Assembly: GCA_025266875.1 (NCBI GenBank) | Contig: JALLLT010000021.1 | Location: 310,001-374,000, forward strand | DNA length: 64,000 nt | Direction: 5' to 3' | Source: Fennellomyces sp. T-0311 | Lineage: Eukaryota > Mucoromycota > Mucoromycetes > Mucorales > Lichtheimiaceae | Shown: positions 1 to 12,352 of the stretch, piece by piece | Numbering within the stretch: the first letter of the stretch is position 1 | Layout: each line of letters starts with the position of its first letter | The notes under the pieces: model-generated | What the model was told of the DNA's origin: nothing | The model's database searches: none | The model's input: only the letters and a program-made list of their open reading frames with translations | Position numbers and translations under genes: made by a program

Positions 1-110
1 TTCTTTGTCTATTATTATGTGTCATGACGATCCCTTTTTTATCAAAATAAATACACGCCTGTCTATGTGTTGTTTCCTTCTGAAACAGAACCTGCAGGGA
101 TAATGCCATA

Positions 111-1283
111 CTATCTACCCAGTAAATCCATCATCCACTCGTATACGAAGAATGTCACCGCATTGACTGGAAATGCACGCAACACCGTCGGTCCTAGGCC
201 ACGGAAAAAGACAGAGATACCCTCCGCTTGGTAAGAGCGTACAACGCAGTCTTTAATGGACGTGTACGGTCGCACAGCATTGGATGTTAATGTTCCGTAG
301 TGTTGCTGTTCTCCAGGCTGAACGCGACTGGGTATTGTTAGACTCGAGTGAGCATGGACCGTCAAGGTCACTCGCGCTGGTGGCACCACCTGCATTTGCA
401 GCCTCGATTTGACAACATCGATAGGATAGATGGATGACCATGACACCACCCCTGCTGTGCCCCCTGCTAGAAGGAGTTGCCATGCATTCGATTTACTCGC
501 ATCCGTTTCCAAAAGCCGCTTCATGCCTTCGTAAACCCAAAAGTAAATGCCATAGCTTGGAGCATCGCGGATGATGGTGATCCAGCCACCTTGATAAAGG
601 CCTAGTGTGATCAAAATCTATAAGCTTCTAATGACCGCATCAAAAGCCATCCAATTTGTTACCTCGCAGCCCATCTCTCGCTAGAATCTCCTTGGTAACC
701 TGCCAAGAACCTTTCGGCACACGAGAAACTTGGGCTTTGATTTTGATAAGCTCGGTTGGTGCTGAAAAGAGAAAGCTTGCTATACCAGCACCGCAGCCAG
801 CAATATATACTTGTGTCAGTGAAGGTGCAAACCCGCCCAACCCTCCATCCTCTCTGAGCACATCCGCGTTCTTGCTTAACATATCTTGTCGTTCGAACGC
901 TCGTATAATGTTGCCGTACGAGAAGAATAGAACGGCGTTCAAGCCCGCCAGTCCCATGACAGGCGCAAGCACACCCTTAAACAAAGAACTGGCCTATAAA
1001 CTTGTTTTAGAAAGCCAAACGAAAACCAAACCAACTCCTGGCACTATCCTTTGAACTTACCCCCTCGACTTTCACCATTCGTGTCAGCGTCTGCCAGGCT
1101 GTCGGTAATGGCTCTGTCGTCATGGTTGTAGACTTGGGTGCCTGCAGCCGTGCCTGCAAAACCATGTTAGAATTCTCTCTTTCTCTACTTCTCGAAGATC
1201 TCAAACCCCTTTACCTTCAGAACATCGAGCGGACTGCCAACGATAATCCCTGCAGCACCACTGATCCAACCTACAATGAGCAT
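111..1283 (-). CDS. Mitochondrial carrier family (SLC25) protein
   Basis: Inner-membrane solute carrier, 327 aa from four exons (1215-1283, 1061-1153, 663-993, 111-601) that join in frame with GT-AG introns. All three repeat signatures are visible. Repeat 1 has PLDVLKARLQ, split by intron 1 between K and A. Repeat 2 has PTELIKIKAQV. Repeat 3 has PIDVVKSRLQMQ. These are the Px[DE]xx[KR]x[KR]xQ motifs that close the matrix gate. The carnitine/acylcarnitine and basic-amino-acid branch (SLC25A20/29/45/47/48; yeast Crc1/Ort1) looks nearest, from motifs such as GLYQGGW and RDAPSYGIYFWVYEG, but the substrate cannot be fixed by eye. The third repeat carries an insertion of about 35 residues rich in H, S and T after the signature. 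The ATG start at 1283 gives the short N-terminus usual in the family, with no presequence. Confidence 0.9.
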
Positions 1284-3314
1284 TTAATGGACAATGTTTA
1301 CCACCAATGTAATGTGTCCCACCTGCAACAAAGTCGTTAAAACTGTCAGCTAGTTAAATTGTGAGTGTTCCTGTCGCATGGTTCGGTGTATACTGCTATA
1401 ACCTACCCATTCAAGTTGGAGATCAAGGACAGGCCGGAGTTTTCCTCAGAACTTCTTCTTTATCACACGCGCACGCGACCCGGGTTCTCAGGAACCGGTC
1501 CGAATTGTGGACAAGTGCACCCGAATGCCCTTGCGCGCAAACCTTTTGTTGGCGCAAACATGGATTGACACTCCTGAGTACGTTGTAATGGAAGCTGTAA
1601 CTGTTTTCTGTAGCTTGGGTTTAATTCTGTCTGAGACTGACAGTAATAAACAAACATCTCATGGAAACTAGAAATATAAACTTTTGTTTGTGATCCACAC
1701 GTTAGTGACAACACATGCTTTGCGAACCCCGCCCGTGCTGCATAAACATTATTAAGATTGATGATCACGAGGACACCGTTTGAGTTGTAATCTTATTCAA
1801 AGTGCTGTTTAGTAGGTCTAGTAAATCCTTTCGGCTTGCCCTTACGTTTATTTCTTTTGACTTTGACTATTTGTGGAATAGTATGCCCTAAAAGTTATGC
1901 TACGTACTTTCGCTCTTTTAGCCCTTCAAGCAATAGGTACTCTGGCATGCGTTGCTTCCTAAGTTTGGCTGGTAGTAGGTTTACTACTTATGACTTGAAT
2001 TTCTTGACATCTGACAACCCCTATCGAATATCATCAATGATATAAAGTATTAATCCGCCACCACCTCCTGGCTTGCTTCGCCGCTTGTCAAAGTTAATGC
2101 ATACCCTCCTATTCAGATACATAGTCCTTTTCTTTGTTCCCCTGCTTTCTCGGATGCCGACGAGCCTTATCAGTCACTGCTTTATGATTCTGCCTTTGCA
2201 CCTTGCCGTTCACCCCTTGTTTACCTTGAGTTAAAGTTTACGTTCTTTTTTCCAGAGTTATTTTGGTCTATTCTTACGCCTCTGACTGGTCCAAGTTGCT
2301 TATATTTATTATGTAGGGCATACAACGTAGCAGAGATAATCTCGTCATTCATAAGGAATTCTTCTATATTACCAGTCTTCTAATAAGGTAAATAGCCCTG
2401 GTAACGTGCTATTTGTAATTAAATCTCCTTTCATCTCTCTTATAATGGAAAGTGTTCTTCGGGAAATATGTGACCTCCTCATATTCCAAGATAAAGGAAA
2501 ACTACCGAAAGAAGGATACTAGAGTGTGTGGTACTTTTTCTATCACTAACACTTGAACCTTGACCAAAATACATGCTGCGCAGATCAAGTTACGTATCTG
2601 AGTATGTGGACTGTAATTTGTAATAGTGTTCGCTGTAGAAATAAATACCGAAAATATAAACACAGTACTAATGTAGAAATGTATGGTAGAAATGTATGTA
2701 CGAGTGCTACATCAATGCGTACCGTAACATTTCCATATTGAAAATGATAATCACATAGGCAGTCACCCGTAATTTATGCTTTCTCATACTTATTACTCAC
2801 TTATGTTTCCAATGCGTGCCATCCTCTTTCCTACCGGCGCGATATACGTAGGTTACAGATGTTCTGTAAAGCATAATTTCCTGCTGAATGTAACGCAATG
2901 GAATGGGCCCAGCTACCAATATTCCAAGTAGTAGACTTTGCCTGAATCGACATTTTGTACCCATTCTTACTGTTCTTTAAAACTGCACTTACCTACTAAA
3001 TGTCTTACGTAAGCAACGGTACCTAGATCTAACCGAATACCAGCCTGCTATACAGCATCGCTATGGACTGGATCGGTCATCTTATGCGGATTTACACATG
3101 CAAATGCAAAGACGAAGCTACTGTAACCATCTCAGTATAAGAACAAGATGCAATTGGGAAAGCGCGTGTGAAGACGGGTAAACCTTAACTAAATAAGGCA
3201 AGGCTTAAAAGCAAATTGCCCGATGCGTATCCTCCAATCGGGATTTAACCATGCGTTCATAAAAGCAAACCCAAAGCCGCGGCCAGCTGAAGCGAACAAT
3301 AAACCGTTTAAACC
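1284..3314. other. AT-rich intergenic region of about 2 kb
   Basis: There is no intact gene here. The part next to 1284 is the upstream region of the carrier. The middle (about 1780-2540) holds a decayed minus-strand reading frame listed separately. The part before 3315 is the promoter region of the epimerase gene, with no motif I can name securely. Confidence 0.6.
1780..2540 (-). pseudogene. Decayed coding sequence of unknown family, transposon-like
   Basis: Read on the minus strand, this stretch gives successive coding-like peptides broken by stops and frame shifts. One piece opens MNDEIISATLYALHNKYKQL, another contains VQRQNHKAVTDKARRH, then LPAKLRKQRMPEYLLLEGLK, and finally IPQIVKVKRNKRKGKPKG. 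The pieces are charged, Lys/Arg rich and in consistent order, unlike the neighbouring spacer. No family is recognised; a dead transposase or other repeat-borne gene is an inference. There is no start, no terminal repeat and no clear end, so the limits are approximate. Confidence 0.35.
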
Positions 3315-4529
3315 ATGCCCGTTGCCAAGACCAACATTGATCCCGTCAATGGCATTGATCAGTACACCTTAATCAACTCTGCAAAGACTCTTTCGGTCAT
3401 AGTGTTGAATTATGGTGGCACGTTGACACATACACTCGTTCCGGACCAAAATGGTGTCATTCGCGATGTCACCGTCGGTTTTGACGACTACGAAGCTTAC
3501 AAAAGCCCTGACAACCCATTCTTTGGTGCCCTTATTGGCCGCTTTGCCAACCGGTAACGTGCTTATTTTTTGAACTGGATTTCATAGCGTCTTTTCTGAC
3601 ATACAGTAAAGTATTGGTGAAGGCAAGTTCACCATTGACGGCGAAACCCACCAGTTAGCTATCAACAACGGTCCCAATGCTCTTCACGGTGGTCTTGAAG
3701 GCTTTGACAAGAAGATCTGGAATGTCACCATCCTTTCACAGGAACCAGCTTCCATTCAGTTGGACCTCGTTTCGCCTGATGGTGATCAGAACTATCCCGG
3801 TGAACTGAAGACTACGGTCACGTACACTGTCACCGATGACAATGCCCTGGAAGTCACATACAAGGCTACTACCTCCAAGGACACCGTCGTGAACCTCACC
3901 AACCACAACTACTTCAACTTGGCCGGCGTTTCCCAGAATCCCAATATTCTGAATACCCGCGTCTCAATGACCGATGACGTCAAAGGCTTTTTGGAATTGG
4001 ATGACAACGCACTTCCTACTGGCAAGAAGCTCAGCTGGTCTGATGCAGACTACATGAACTTTACTGTAAGGGGAAAAGGATCATGAAAGGGTCGGTATAA
4101 CTGATTGGGGTTTTTAATCTACAGGGAGATAAGGCCGGTACTGCCATCGGTGCTCGTTTCAACCAGTTGAAGAGCACAAACGGATACGACCATCCGTATG
4201 TGATCCACGACAACTATGTTATCAACACGTCCGACCTTCCCTTGCGCAAAGCTGTTACGGCGTATGCCCCGGAAACCGGTATCCAAATGGAGTTTGCCAC
4301 GACGGAACCCGCTTTCCAGTTCTATACGGGTAACTTTATCAAGGATGGAGTTTTCACAGGCAAAAAGTCCCAGGATGGTGTTCCCTATGGTGTCCACGCT
4401 GGTTTCTGCTTAGAAAGCTCGCGTAACCCAGATGCCCCCAACAAGCCTGAATGGCAAAGCAGTGTCTTGCTCAAGAAGGGCGAGACGTACGGCAGCAAGA
4501 CGGTGTTCACATTCGGTGTTCGTCAGTAG
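3315..4529 (+). CDS. Aldose 1-epimerase (galactose mutarotase)
   Basis: Interconverts alpha and beta anomers of galactose and other aldoses, feeding alpha-D-galactose to galactokinase in the Leloir pathway. It is cytosolic, with no signal peptide. Three exons (3315-3553, 3612-4065, 4125-4529) join to 365 aa, close to the usual length. The catalytic residues are present: His105 in NGPNALHGG, His178 in NLTNHNYFN (general acid), and Glu328 in FCLESSRNPD (general base). The early FFGALIGRFANRI motif is also standard for the family. Both introns are 58-59 nt with GT-AG ends. The gene converges on a beta-galactosidase 92 bp downstream, whose product is its expected substrate. No UDP-glucose 4-epimerase fusion of the yeast Gal10 type is present. 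Confidence 0.96.
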
Positions 4530-4621
4530 AAGTAACAAAAAATGTATATTTTATAGCGTAGCCATCCCTCCAACTGTACAAATAAAACATAGCTCATTCT
4601 CGAGGGTTGAAAATGGTTCTC

Positions 4622-7600
4622 CTAAATGCGCACACTTTCCTTCCAAGTCAGGTATTCGTTCAATCCTTCGCTGGTGCTGCCGCTAACACTCGCAGCATCG
4701 GTCTCACCCGTAAGAAGGTTGCCACTATCGAGATTCACGGGCCATCCGCTGATCGAAAATTCGCCCGTTGTGTTCTGCCAGCTGTACACCAACATGCGCA
4801 CTTCGTTGCGCTGGTGCACAAGTCCATCAGGGACATAGAAATCATGCTGGGGACTGTCTCCGTTTCCATAGTATCGAGCAATCAGTGCACCGTTGAGGAA
4901 CAAATATGTGGTGAAGATACCGTCAATGTGGAGACGAAGAGGTATTTCGGCATCCGAAGATCGACCCTTTGACAGCCCATCGAACCGGAAACGATACCAC
5001 TGCGCTCCTTGTGTCGTGCTGATCGGAAAACTATACACAGTTCGGTCTTGCTCCACCTGTGGACCCAGAAGGTCCCATCGGTCCGTCGCCTTTTCATCAG
5101 GGAAACCGCACGTGTTGTACGGGCTATCCAGTTCTTCAACATTCACACCAGTGATCTCCCACTCTGGTTCGCCATTCAATCCTTGTAGCTTGGCTTTGAG
5201 AATACCGCGTGGATTGCGTACATCGTTCATGATAAACGCCTGTCTGCTGAGTCCAAAGCTGTCGGCAATTACAACTAGCTCGTTCACTGCTGATCCGCTC
5301 TCGTCATGCAATAAGTGAGGTGTCAGGTCATATGTATGTGTTCCAAGGAACCATGGGTCGGGTCCAATCTTGGCACCAGGAGAGAACAGCTGTCGCGAAT
5401 ACGTCGTATGGCCACCAATTACTTTTCCATTCACCAAAACCGTCCCACGGTTTCGAATGTTCAACGAAAGCTTAACCTTGGCATAGGGGGACGCTGGCGT
5501 CTCGAATGTTGTTCGATAAAGCACTTGGCCGCTGGTGTATTGATAATCGAGCACATCAAATGTGGGGGCCGAGTCTTCTGACAACCTTTTCAATGGTTGC
5601 CATGGCAGCGATGGGAAATGCACAGGTCGTACTTCCCATTCACGCAAACTGATATGGACTGGCAATGGGAGCCTTTGATGTGCTTGCTGGAAATCCATCG
5701 AATAAATGTACGGCATATTGTACACACCTCGTGTGCTTGATTTGAGGCGACTGTCTGCTGGCTTGTTGAATGAAACTACATAGGCACTGCTGTCTGACCG
5801 ACGATATTTAATATCCATCGTCTTGGTGCGACGATTGTAGTACATTTCATCTGCTCCCCATGCAATGAAACCTGGGAGTCGCTCATTGTCATTATTCCAA
5901 TACGCTTCTTCAAAGTCTGCATACAGTGTGCCGACTTTGGGTTTTGTCAATCCAATAATATACAGATTGCCAGTAGTAGTGGATAGTTTGACCCAGCCTT
6001 CGTTCCTTTCAAACTTGAGAATGTCAGCGGGACCCTGACGTTGTAAAACATCTTGTTGCATATTGCCAGTGATTTCGATTTCCTTGTGCTCGAACGCCAG
6101 ACCGCCGAATTGGTTGGGCTCGACAATCCAGACTTCTTCATTCTTTTCGTCGTCAACCATTCGCATATGAATAGGAACCGAAGCATGCAAGAGATGCACA
6201 CCGTTGGAGGCACGGTAGTTACCGAGAGCGATGAATGATGTCTTGTGGGGGAGGAAGCAGGGCATCGTAAAGTTCCCCCCCTCGGTGTCTACTGTGAGAT
6301 CAAACACTTCTGTTTTCTTGGTATTGAAGTTTCGCATAAAAGTGAACAGCACTTCCTGTACGGAGTCCACCGAGACACGCTGGGCTGCAATGGTCTTCTT
6401 CGCGGATGACCTAATAGTTCGCTTATCCACCTTCTGCGTTTTGGTAAAGTACGGATCAAACGAACGGGCAAAGAGGATGGTCTCACGCAGGTTGCGACCG
6501 CGGTTCGATAGATAGCCGTATTCACGAATGCATGCTGAGTAATCATAAGATGTGTAAACATCGCTTTTTCTTGCGGTTAGTAGCTCGCTTTGAGACTCTT
6601 ATTGGCCCACTTACGGATCACCTATTGTGCCCCAGTTTGTTCCACCATAAACCATGTAGAGACTCAAAGCAGACACGCCCTGCGCTAACACGGAATCAAC
6701 AATAGTCTTGGTGTAATGATCGCCGTAATAGTCGTAGATCGCATCGTAGGTGTGCGATAGCTGGTAATGATTGAACCAGCCACCTTGAAGCTCAGGGATA
6801 AACATTGGCGACTATCCTAGACATTAGCAAAGGCATGTGAATAGCACCAAAACACGTACGTCTGCAGCACCACCACCAAAATTACGAACGGTCGTCTCAA
6901 GACGGTCAAGCGATCGTGACACCTGCTTCTCGCTCCATCCGTTGTAGCCCAAGGTTGCATTACCCGTATCAATGACCCAGCTCTTTGGACCACTGGTAGG
7001 TGCAAAGACTGCATCAACGTGTGAGCCCTCTCAAACAATCTGTATGGTTCCCAGCTTACCAATATACTTGTCGAAACCATAGAGATCAAGTCCAAATGTC
7101 TTTTCAGCCTTTGGATTGACCGGTTCTCGTGGGATCCAGCTACTCTCCTCAAACCCGTCGTTACTGAAAAGGGGAACAGTAATTCCTGCATCACGTGCAG
7201 CCTTGGCAAGCACGCGCATCTGATCGCGCAGACCAATCGGCAAAATGACTGCCATCGTTTCGAACAGTTCATTGTCGAGTTGCAGACCAAGCACACAGCC
7301 TTTCTTGGACGACTTTTTATTCTCAGTAATCTGGTGTTTGGCGATGATCGGCAAGACGTTGTCAAGCCACTGCACTTCGTACTCTGCAAACTCTGGATCG
7401 TATGTGCGCCATAGCATAAACTGATTGTGTCGGATACGCAGGTGGCGCTTTGCAATGAGCCATGATGGATATCCGCCTGCTTGAACCTCTGCACAGATGT
7501 ATGGTCCGGGTGCCGCCAATACGAAAAGATCGAGCTCCTCGCAAAGGTTCAAAAGATATTCAATGTCACGGTTGCCGTCAAAGTTGTAGACGCCTTCCGA

Positions 7601-7927
7601 AGGTGAATGGAATCCCCAGTGGAAGTAGATACGCACCGCGTTAAAACCCATGGTTTTGAATTGCTTCAGAATAGTGGGCCATCGTTCGCGATCCGGTACA
7701 CGCCAATAGTGGAATTCAGCGGAGAGTACCATTGTTGGCTTGCCTTCAATAGACAGCGCGTATTTGTCCCAGTCAAGCAGATCACTGTACTCCTTGCGGT
7801 GGTACGCGACAGAGGCGGTCGTAATGTCGAGAGTGCCATGCGTGCGTTGGTGCGTGTATACCACGAAGGCAGAGAACAAGACAGGTATTATGGCGAATAA
7901 TGAAAAGAGAGGTGTCATTTCGGCCAT
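4622..7927 (-). CDS. GH35 beta-galactosidase with N-terminal membrane anchor
   Basis: Hydrolyses terminal beta-galactosides such as lactose or galactan side chains. Four exons (7060-7927, 6860-7029, 6615-6811, 4622-6563) join in frame to 1058 aa, the size of fungal family 35 enzymes. The (beta/alpha)8 catalytic domain fills the first third and jelly-roll domains follow. The acid/base Glu220 lies in GLQLDNELFE and the nucleophile Glu in IPELQGGWFN about 130 residues later. Other family motifs are SAEFHYWRVP, GPYICAE and YGGTNWG. Residues 5-20 (LFSLFAIIPVLFSAFV) form one hydrophobic segment without an obvious cleavage site, so it is either a signal peptide or a type II anchor. I chose ATG 7927 because the earlier in-frame codons lack an ATG. 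The gene shares a 100-bp divergent promoter with the Fip1 gene. Confidence 0.95.
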
Positions 7928-8027
7928 CCTGCGGGAAAGTGCTGTGGAATATCTGCTTGAACACACCCACCGAAATTATCGGAGAAACGAATCCTTTTTC
8001 TTTTTCAAGCAAAACTAACCTTTCAAA
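7928..8027. promoter_or_regulatory. Bidirectional promoter, beta-galactosidase / FIP1
   Basis: Only 100 bp separate the start codons of two divergent genes. The plus strand just before 8028 is pyrimidine rich (ctttttctttttc followed by aacctttcaaaatg). No TATA box or factor site is evident. Sharing between a metabolic gene and a constitutive RNA-processing gene is inferred from spacing alone. Confidence 0.5.
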
Positions 8028-9557
8028 ATGAATCCTAATAACGAAGTCGACGACGATGAAGTCGATGAATTCCTATACGGATCATCTTCAAATACTGGTA
8101 CCAACAAATCTGCAGACAAGGGAACCGGCGTGAGTAGCTCCAAAACAGGTGGCTCCTCTGCCAAAGGAGATCAAGCGCGAAATGCCGAGGGTGAGTTAGT
8201 TCGTGATCCAATTCACAGCAACCCTGACGCCATTTTTTCTCTAATCAGGACAAGAAGACGATGATTTATACCAGCTTTATGGCAGTAGCACTGCTAATGA
8301 GTAGGTTACTATGATTCTTGTTGTCTGTTGTCATAGTAATAACCCCAAACATTCTATAGAACACAAGAAATTGGCACACGGTAGGCCTGATTCTCTGGCG
8401 CTTCAGATACTTGTATGCTAACTTTTGTACAGACAAGATATGGATGTTGACCAGGACGGAGAATTTGAACAGAAAGACACTCCTGGCGAAAATGCAATGG
8501 AGGATTACGAAAGCGATGATGTGAGTAAGAGATACAGGGTGATGCACGATGTTTACTGATACACGTACTCGAAGGATCTCGAAATTATCTTGGAACCTGA
8601 AGGCAATGCAGGATCATCACAAGGAGCAGCACAGTACGTTACGAATAGTAGCATTTTTAAAGCTCTGGACCCCTAACATCTATATCTAGGAACGATTCTG
8701 GGGCACAAGACGAAAAATCGTCGCTTGTGAATATAAAGCCTGGTCAACAAACAAAATCATCCGCAGCACCCGCTTCTTCTTCTCCTCAGGCAAATACAGG
8801 TGGCCAAGGCGCATCAACACAACAAGGTGTAAAAACCACAGGCGCTGTCAGTGGAATCAACTTAGAGGCAGTCGGCGAGTACAATGGCCAACCAATAACT
8901 GATGTGGACTTGGATTCGTTTGAAGATAGACCATGGAGAAAGCCTGGTAAGTAAATTAGAGCATTTATCTAGTAGATGCATCGCTAACAATGGTTTTAGG
9001 TGCCGATATAACTGATTACTTTAACTACGGATTTAACGAGGTGACATGGAAAGCGTATTGCGCACAGCAAAAGATGTTCCGAGAAAACAAAAAGGTAAGA
9101 GGAAGTAGTTAATTGATTTCTTCCAGCTAATGAGTCGATGTGCGCAGATGATGGGCGATATGGACATGAGTGACTTTATGCCTATGGGAATGATGATGCC
9201 ACCAGGTGCTATGGTGGATGGAGGTATGGGAATGGGAATGCCGGGCATGCCAAACCCAATGATGGGTATGCCTATGGGCGTACCTCCTCCTTCTATGAGC
9301 TCACCAGCTCCGAGTGGATCGAGCCCTGCCGTGATGCGAGGCGTTGGAAACCGTGGTCCAGTGAACATGGGAGGTCGTGGAGGACGAATGGGTAGGTCAT
9401 CGAACAGACCAGACGGTGGAAATGATAGGGATGGCAATGAAATGATGTAAGTCCAAACGCACACTGTTCAACACTGGATTATCTTAACATTGGAGAATAT
9501 AGGAACAATTCCTTCTTTTGGCCGCCACAAATGCAGCCACCATTTTTCCCACAGTAA
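8028..9557 (+). CDS. FIP1: Fip1-like subunit of the cleavage and polyadenylation factor
   Basis: Nuclear scaffold that tethers poly(A) polymerase to the pre-mRNA 3' processing complex. Nine exons with introns of about 50-70 nt can be joined in frame. The N-terminus is acidic and Ser/Lys rich. An early segment [11 protein letters not shown] matches the acidic Fip1 lead-in. The diagnostic Fip1 motif spans exons 6-7: [19 protein letters not shown], then [12 protein letters not shown]. The C-terminus is very methionine- and glycine-rich (for example [12 protein letters not shown]), followed by an RGG-like stretch and a final exon ending [12 protein letters not shown]. One exon of 21 nt (between the introns near 8300 and 8430) restores the frame. 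The gene converges on the golgin gene with about 145 bp between stops. Confidence 0.93.
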
Positions 9558-9702
9558 ATATATAGGTTCTCTATAGCATAGCTAGTGTACATTTCATCGT
9601 TTTTCATCATTATGCAAAATCTTCTATACTATGTATAATCATACATGTTGCTTTTTAACGCTGGATGCGCATGAGCAATTGATTTTTTTTATAACTGTGC
9701 CA

Positions 9703-12160
9703 TTATACGTCCGCTGTGCTATCCGGCGCTGGTGAATTAGGCGCAGATACTGGTTTATCCTTGCTATCATTAGATGGATGATAAGCACTCGACTCCTTTA
9801 ACAAGAAGGATATCCAAGCGTCTGTAAAAGACTGATATAAAAGCAGTTTGTTATCCGCCTGAAAATATCGCCAATATGATGTCCACTTACTTGCTGCGTA
9901 TTATTACTCTGTTGTTGTTGACGTGCGGTTAGTGAGCCTGGAGGTGATGAGTTTGGAGAAAACGGCGCCTGGGAATTTTTGTTTGGTCGTATGAGACCAA
10001 TATGCTCCTTTTGTTCGTCAGACATTTGTAACACACTGGCAATGATACTCAATATTTCAAAACGCTTTTGGTCTCCTCGTGGTGCAAGGAAGAAACCACT
10101 GATCAAATTGGCAATTAATTGCCTATAGTATCAAATGCGCTTAGCAATTGACCTGACTGCCGCCGCTATCTATAGCGTGATGTATATACCTGTCCACATT
10201 ACTGTCGTTCGATTCTTCCTTTAGTCGTCTCATTGCCTCGATAAGATGCTCGTTCAATATAATTGCTGTAGTGTAAGGGAAGAAAAGATATTGAGTTCAT
10301 TGCCCATGATGACCTAAAAAATATACAAACCTTCATGACGTAATTTTCCTATCAATAAGTTCTTCTCCTTAATTTCTTGTTCATATCGTTGCGTTTTGGC
10401 AACATCCTGTTGATATTGCGCGAGTGAGGTCTGTGTACACGGCAGGTTAGATATCTAATCATCAAACCATTTCGTATATTACTCACCTCAGCAATATGTG
10501 CCCGTTCCTGATATTCCGCAGACGTCTTCTTTGCTGTATCCAGCTGGCGTTGTATATGTTCGACAGCAGCACGGACTTCGCTATCCTTGCCTGACAAGTA
10601 GTACTGGTTCAATATGTGGTCTCTCTCATGACGCATGACTGTACAACTCACTGGCTTGGAATTCTTCGAGCACAGTTTGGAGATTTACCAGGCTCGTTCG
10701 TTCGAATTCATGCTCCTTTAGTTCTCCCTCCCTTTGGCGGATGAGGTTATCAAATTCTGACTTTACGCGCTGATAATCCGCCTCCAACTGATTACGCTGT
10801 GCTTCGAATTCCGTAGCACTCTCTTGCCATTCCTCCTTCTCATGTCGAACGTGAAGTATTTGGGATTGGAGCTGATTAATTTCCCGTTCTTGCTGGCCAA
10901 GTTGGTTGGATGTTTCGTTGTCACGTTTGAGCATATCAGCACGCGCCTGTGATAGATCGCGTTCCGCAGATTCTAGTTTTGTAGTCAACTCTGATACGCG
11001 CTGTCGCAGCATTTTGTCCGCCTCTAACCGTGGGGCCAAGGTTTCCTTCAAATGCGATAACTTTGAAATCAGATTTTGGTGTTCTTCCTGCAGACTCTTT
11101 ACACGCGACTCGCTCTCTTCCTTTTGCTTTTCCGCCGTCTCTAAACGCGCCTTTAGATCTTTGAATTCATTCAAATCCTTCTTTAGCTCCTCGTTCTCGG
11201 TCTGAATCTTTTCCTTCTCTTCAGTCACATTGTTGACGGAAAGCTGGAGTAATGTTGCCTGCCGTTTCAAATCTATGGCTACGGTTAGTTACCATGACTA
11301 TGAATTGACCACAATGAACCAACCATTTTGTGCATTCTCAGCGAGACGCTTTTCGCGCTGCAGGGTATTTAATTGCTTTAGGCAGCTGGATCGGAAATTC
11401 TCAAATGATTGAATAAGTTCTGGCGGAAGCGAGCTGTCAATTGCCCCGTCCTCGATATCTTCGGTGATATTTCGTAAGCTTTGTCGAACTGGCTCGATAA
11501 TTGAGGTGGAGCTGTCAGGTATCGGGGATCCTTTTTGTGACGATGCAGCTGCAGTAACTTATGTTACTCTCCAGATCTTCCGAATACCGATCTTCATTTA
11601 CCTTTCAGCTGCTCCGACAACTTTTCGTTTTCGGCCTTGAGTTTCTGGAGCGCTTCGTTGGCTAGGAACGACAAATCGTCTCAGTCCAGCTATTTACGAA
11701 AAAAAACACGCGAACACAAACCCTCTTTAGCCTGCGCCTCAGCCTCACCCTTTGTTTGCTTGAGTTTCTCTGCAAAACGCGTCTCTGCAGTACTTGCATA
11801 CTTTTCAAGGGCTGCTGGTGAAGAGACATCAGGTACCGTTTGATGACCGAGTACTGTTTGCAGTGCAGTTACTAACTCGGTAGTTGCCCGGCTTCTCTCG
11901 TCGCGCTCCTTATTCCACGTGGCTTCCAGAGTGGCGTGCTGGCTTATTTGTTTGCTAAGCTTAGCATTTTCCTGGGTCAGGGTCTTCAAATGGCTTCCAG
12001 CCTGCGTGAGTTTGGTGCGCAGGGCGGAAAGCTGATTCTTCCACTCGGCTTCCTTTTGCTGAAATGCCCGGGCAGCGTCTAAAGGAATGCGTGCGTTTTG
12101 GTACGTATGACGATCGTGATGAAGTCATTAGCTTTGGTTACCATCGTTTCTATCCGACAT
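9703..12160 (-). CDS. RUD3: Rud3/GMAP-210-like golgin with GRAB domain
   Basis: Golgi coiled-coil tether that binds Arf1 through a C-terminal GRAB domain. A 19-nt first exon (MSDRND, 12142-12160) is followed by exons of almost continuous heptad coiled coil. The conserved end begins EKNLLIGKLRHE AIILNEHL and continues to FFLAPRGDQKRFEILSIIAS, then QMSDEQKEHIGL and FTDAWISFLLKES, all typical of Rud3 and GMAP-210 homologues. One junction near 10643-10655 is abnormal: the frame is kept only if 13 nt bounded by GTGAGT and TACAG are skipped, which is too short for a normal intron (see findings). Donors include GTTTGT and GTTGGT variants. The gene is divergent from the LRR gene across 192 bp. Confidence 0.88.
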
Positions 12161-12352
12161 TGACGAGATCTCCGAAGCGAAGCTGTGTGGTGAATGCGCT
12201 TAGAAACTGTTGAACGTCACACCAACTCGATTCAGTTCCTGAAAAAGGAAAGGCACCAAAATTAGGTTACAATACCATTGGTTACTTCCTTTTTTCTCCA
12301 GGAGTTTTCGAGGCTCCTAGACAATCGTCTGTTGCAGTTATCAAGGTGTGCA
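12161..12352. promoter_or_regulatory. Divergent promoter, golgin / LRR gene
   Basis: A 192-bp spacer between the start codons of two head-to-head genes must hold both promoters. No named element can be supported from the sequence. Confidence 0.4.
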
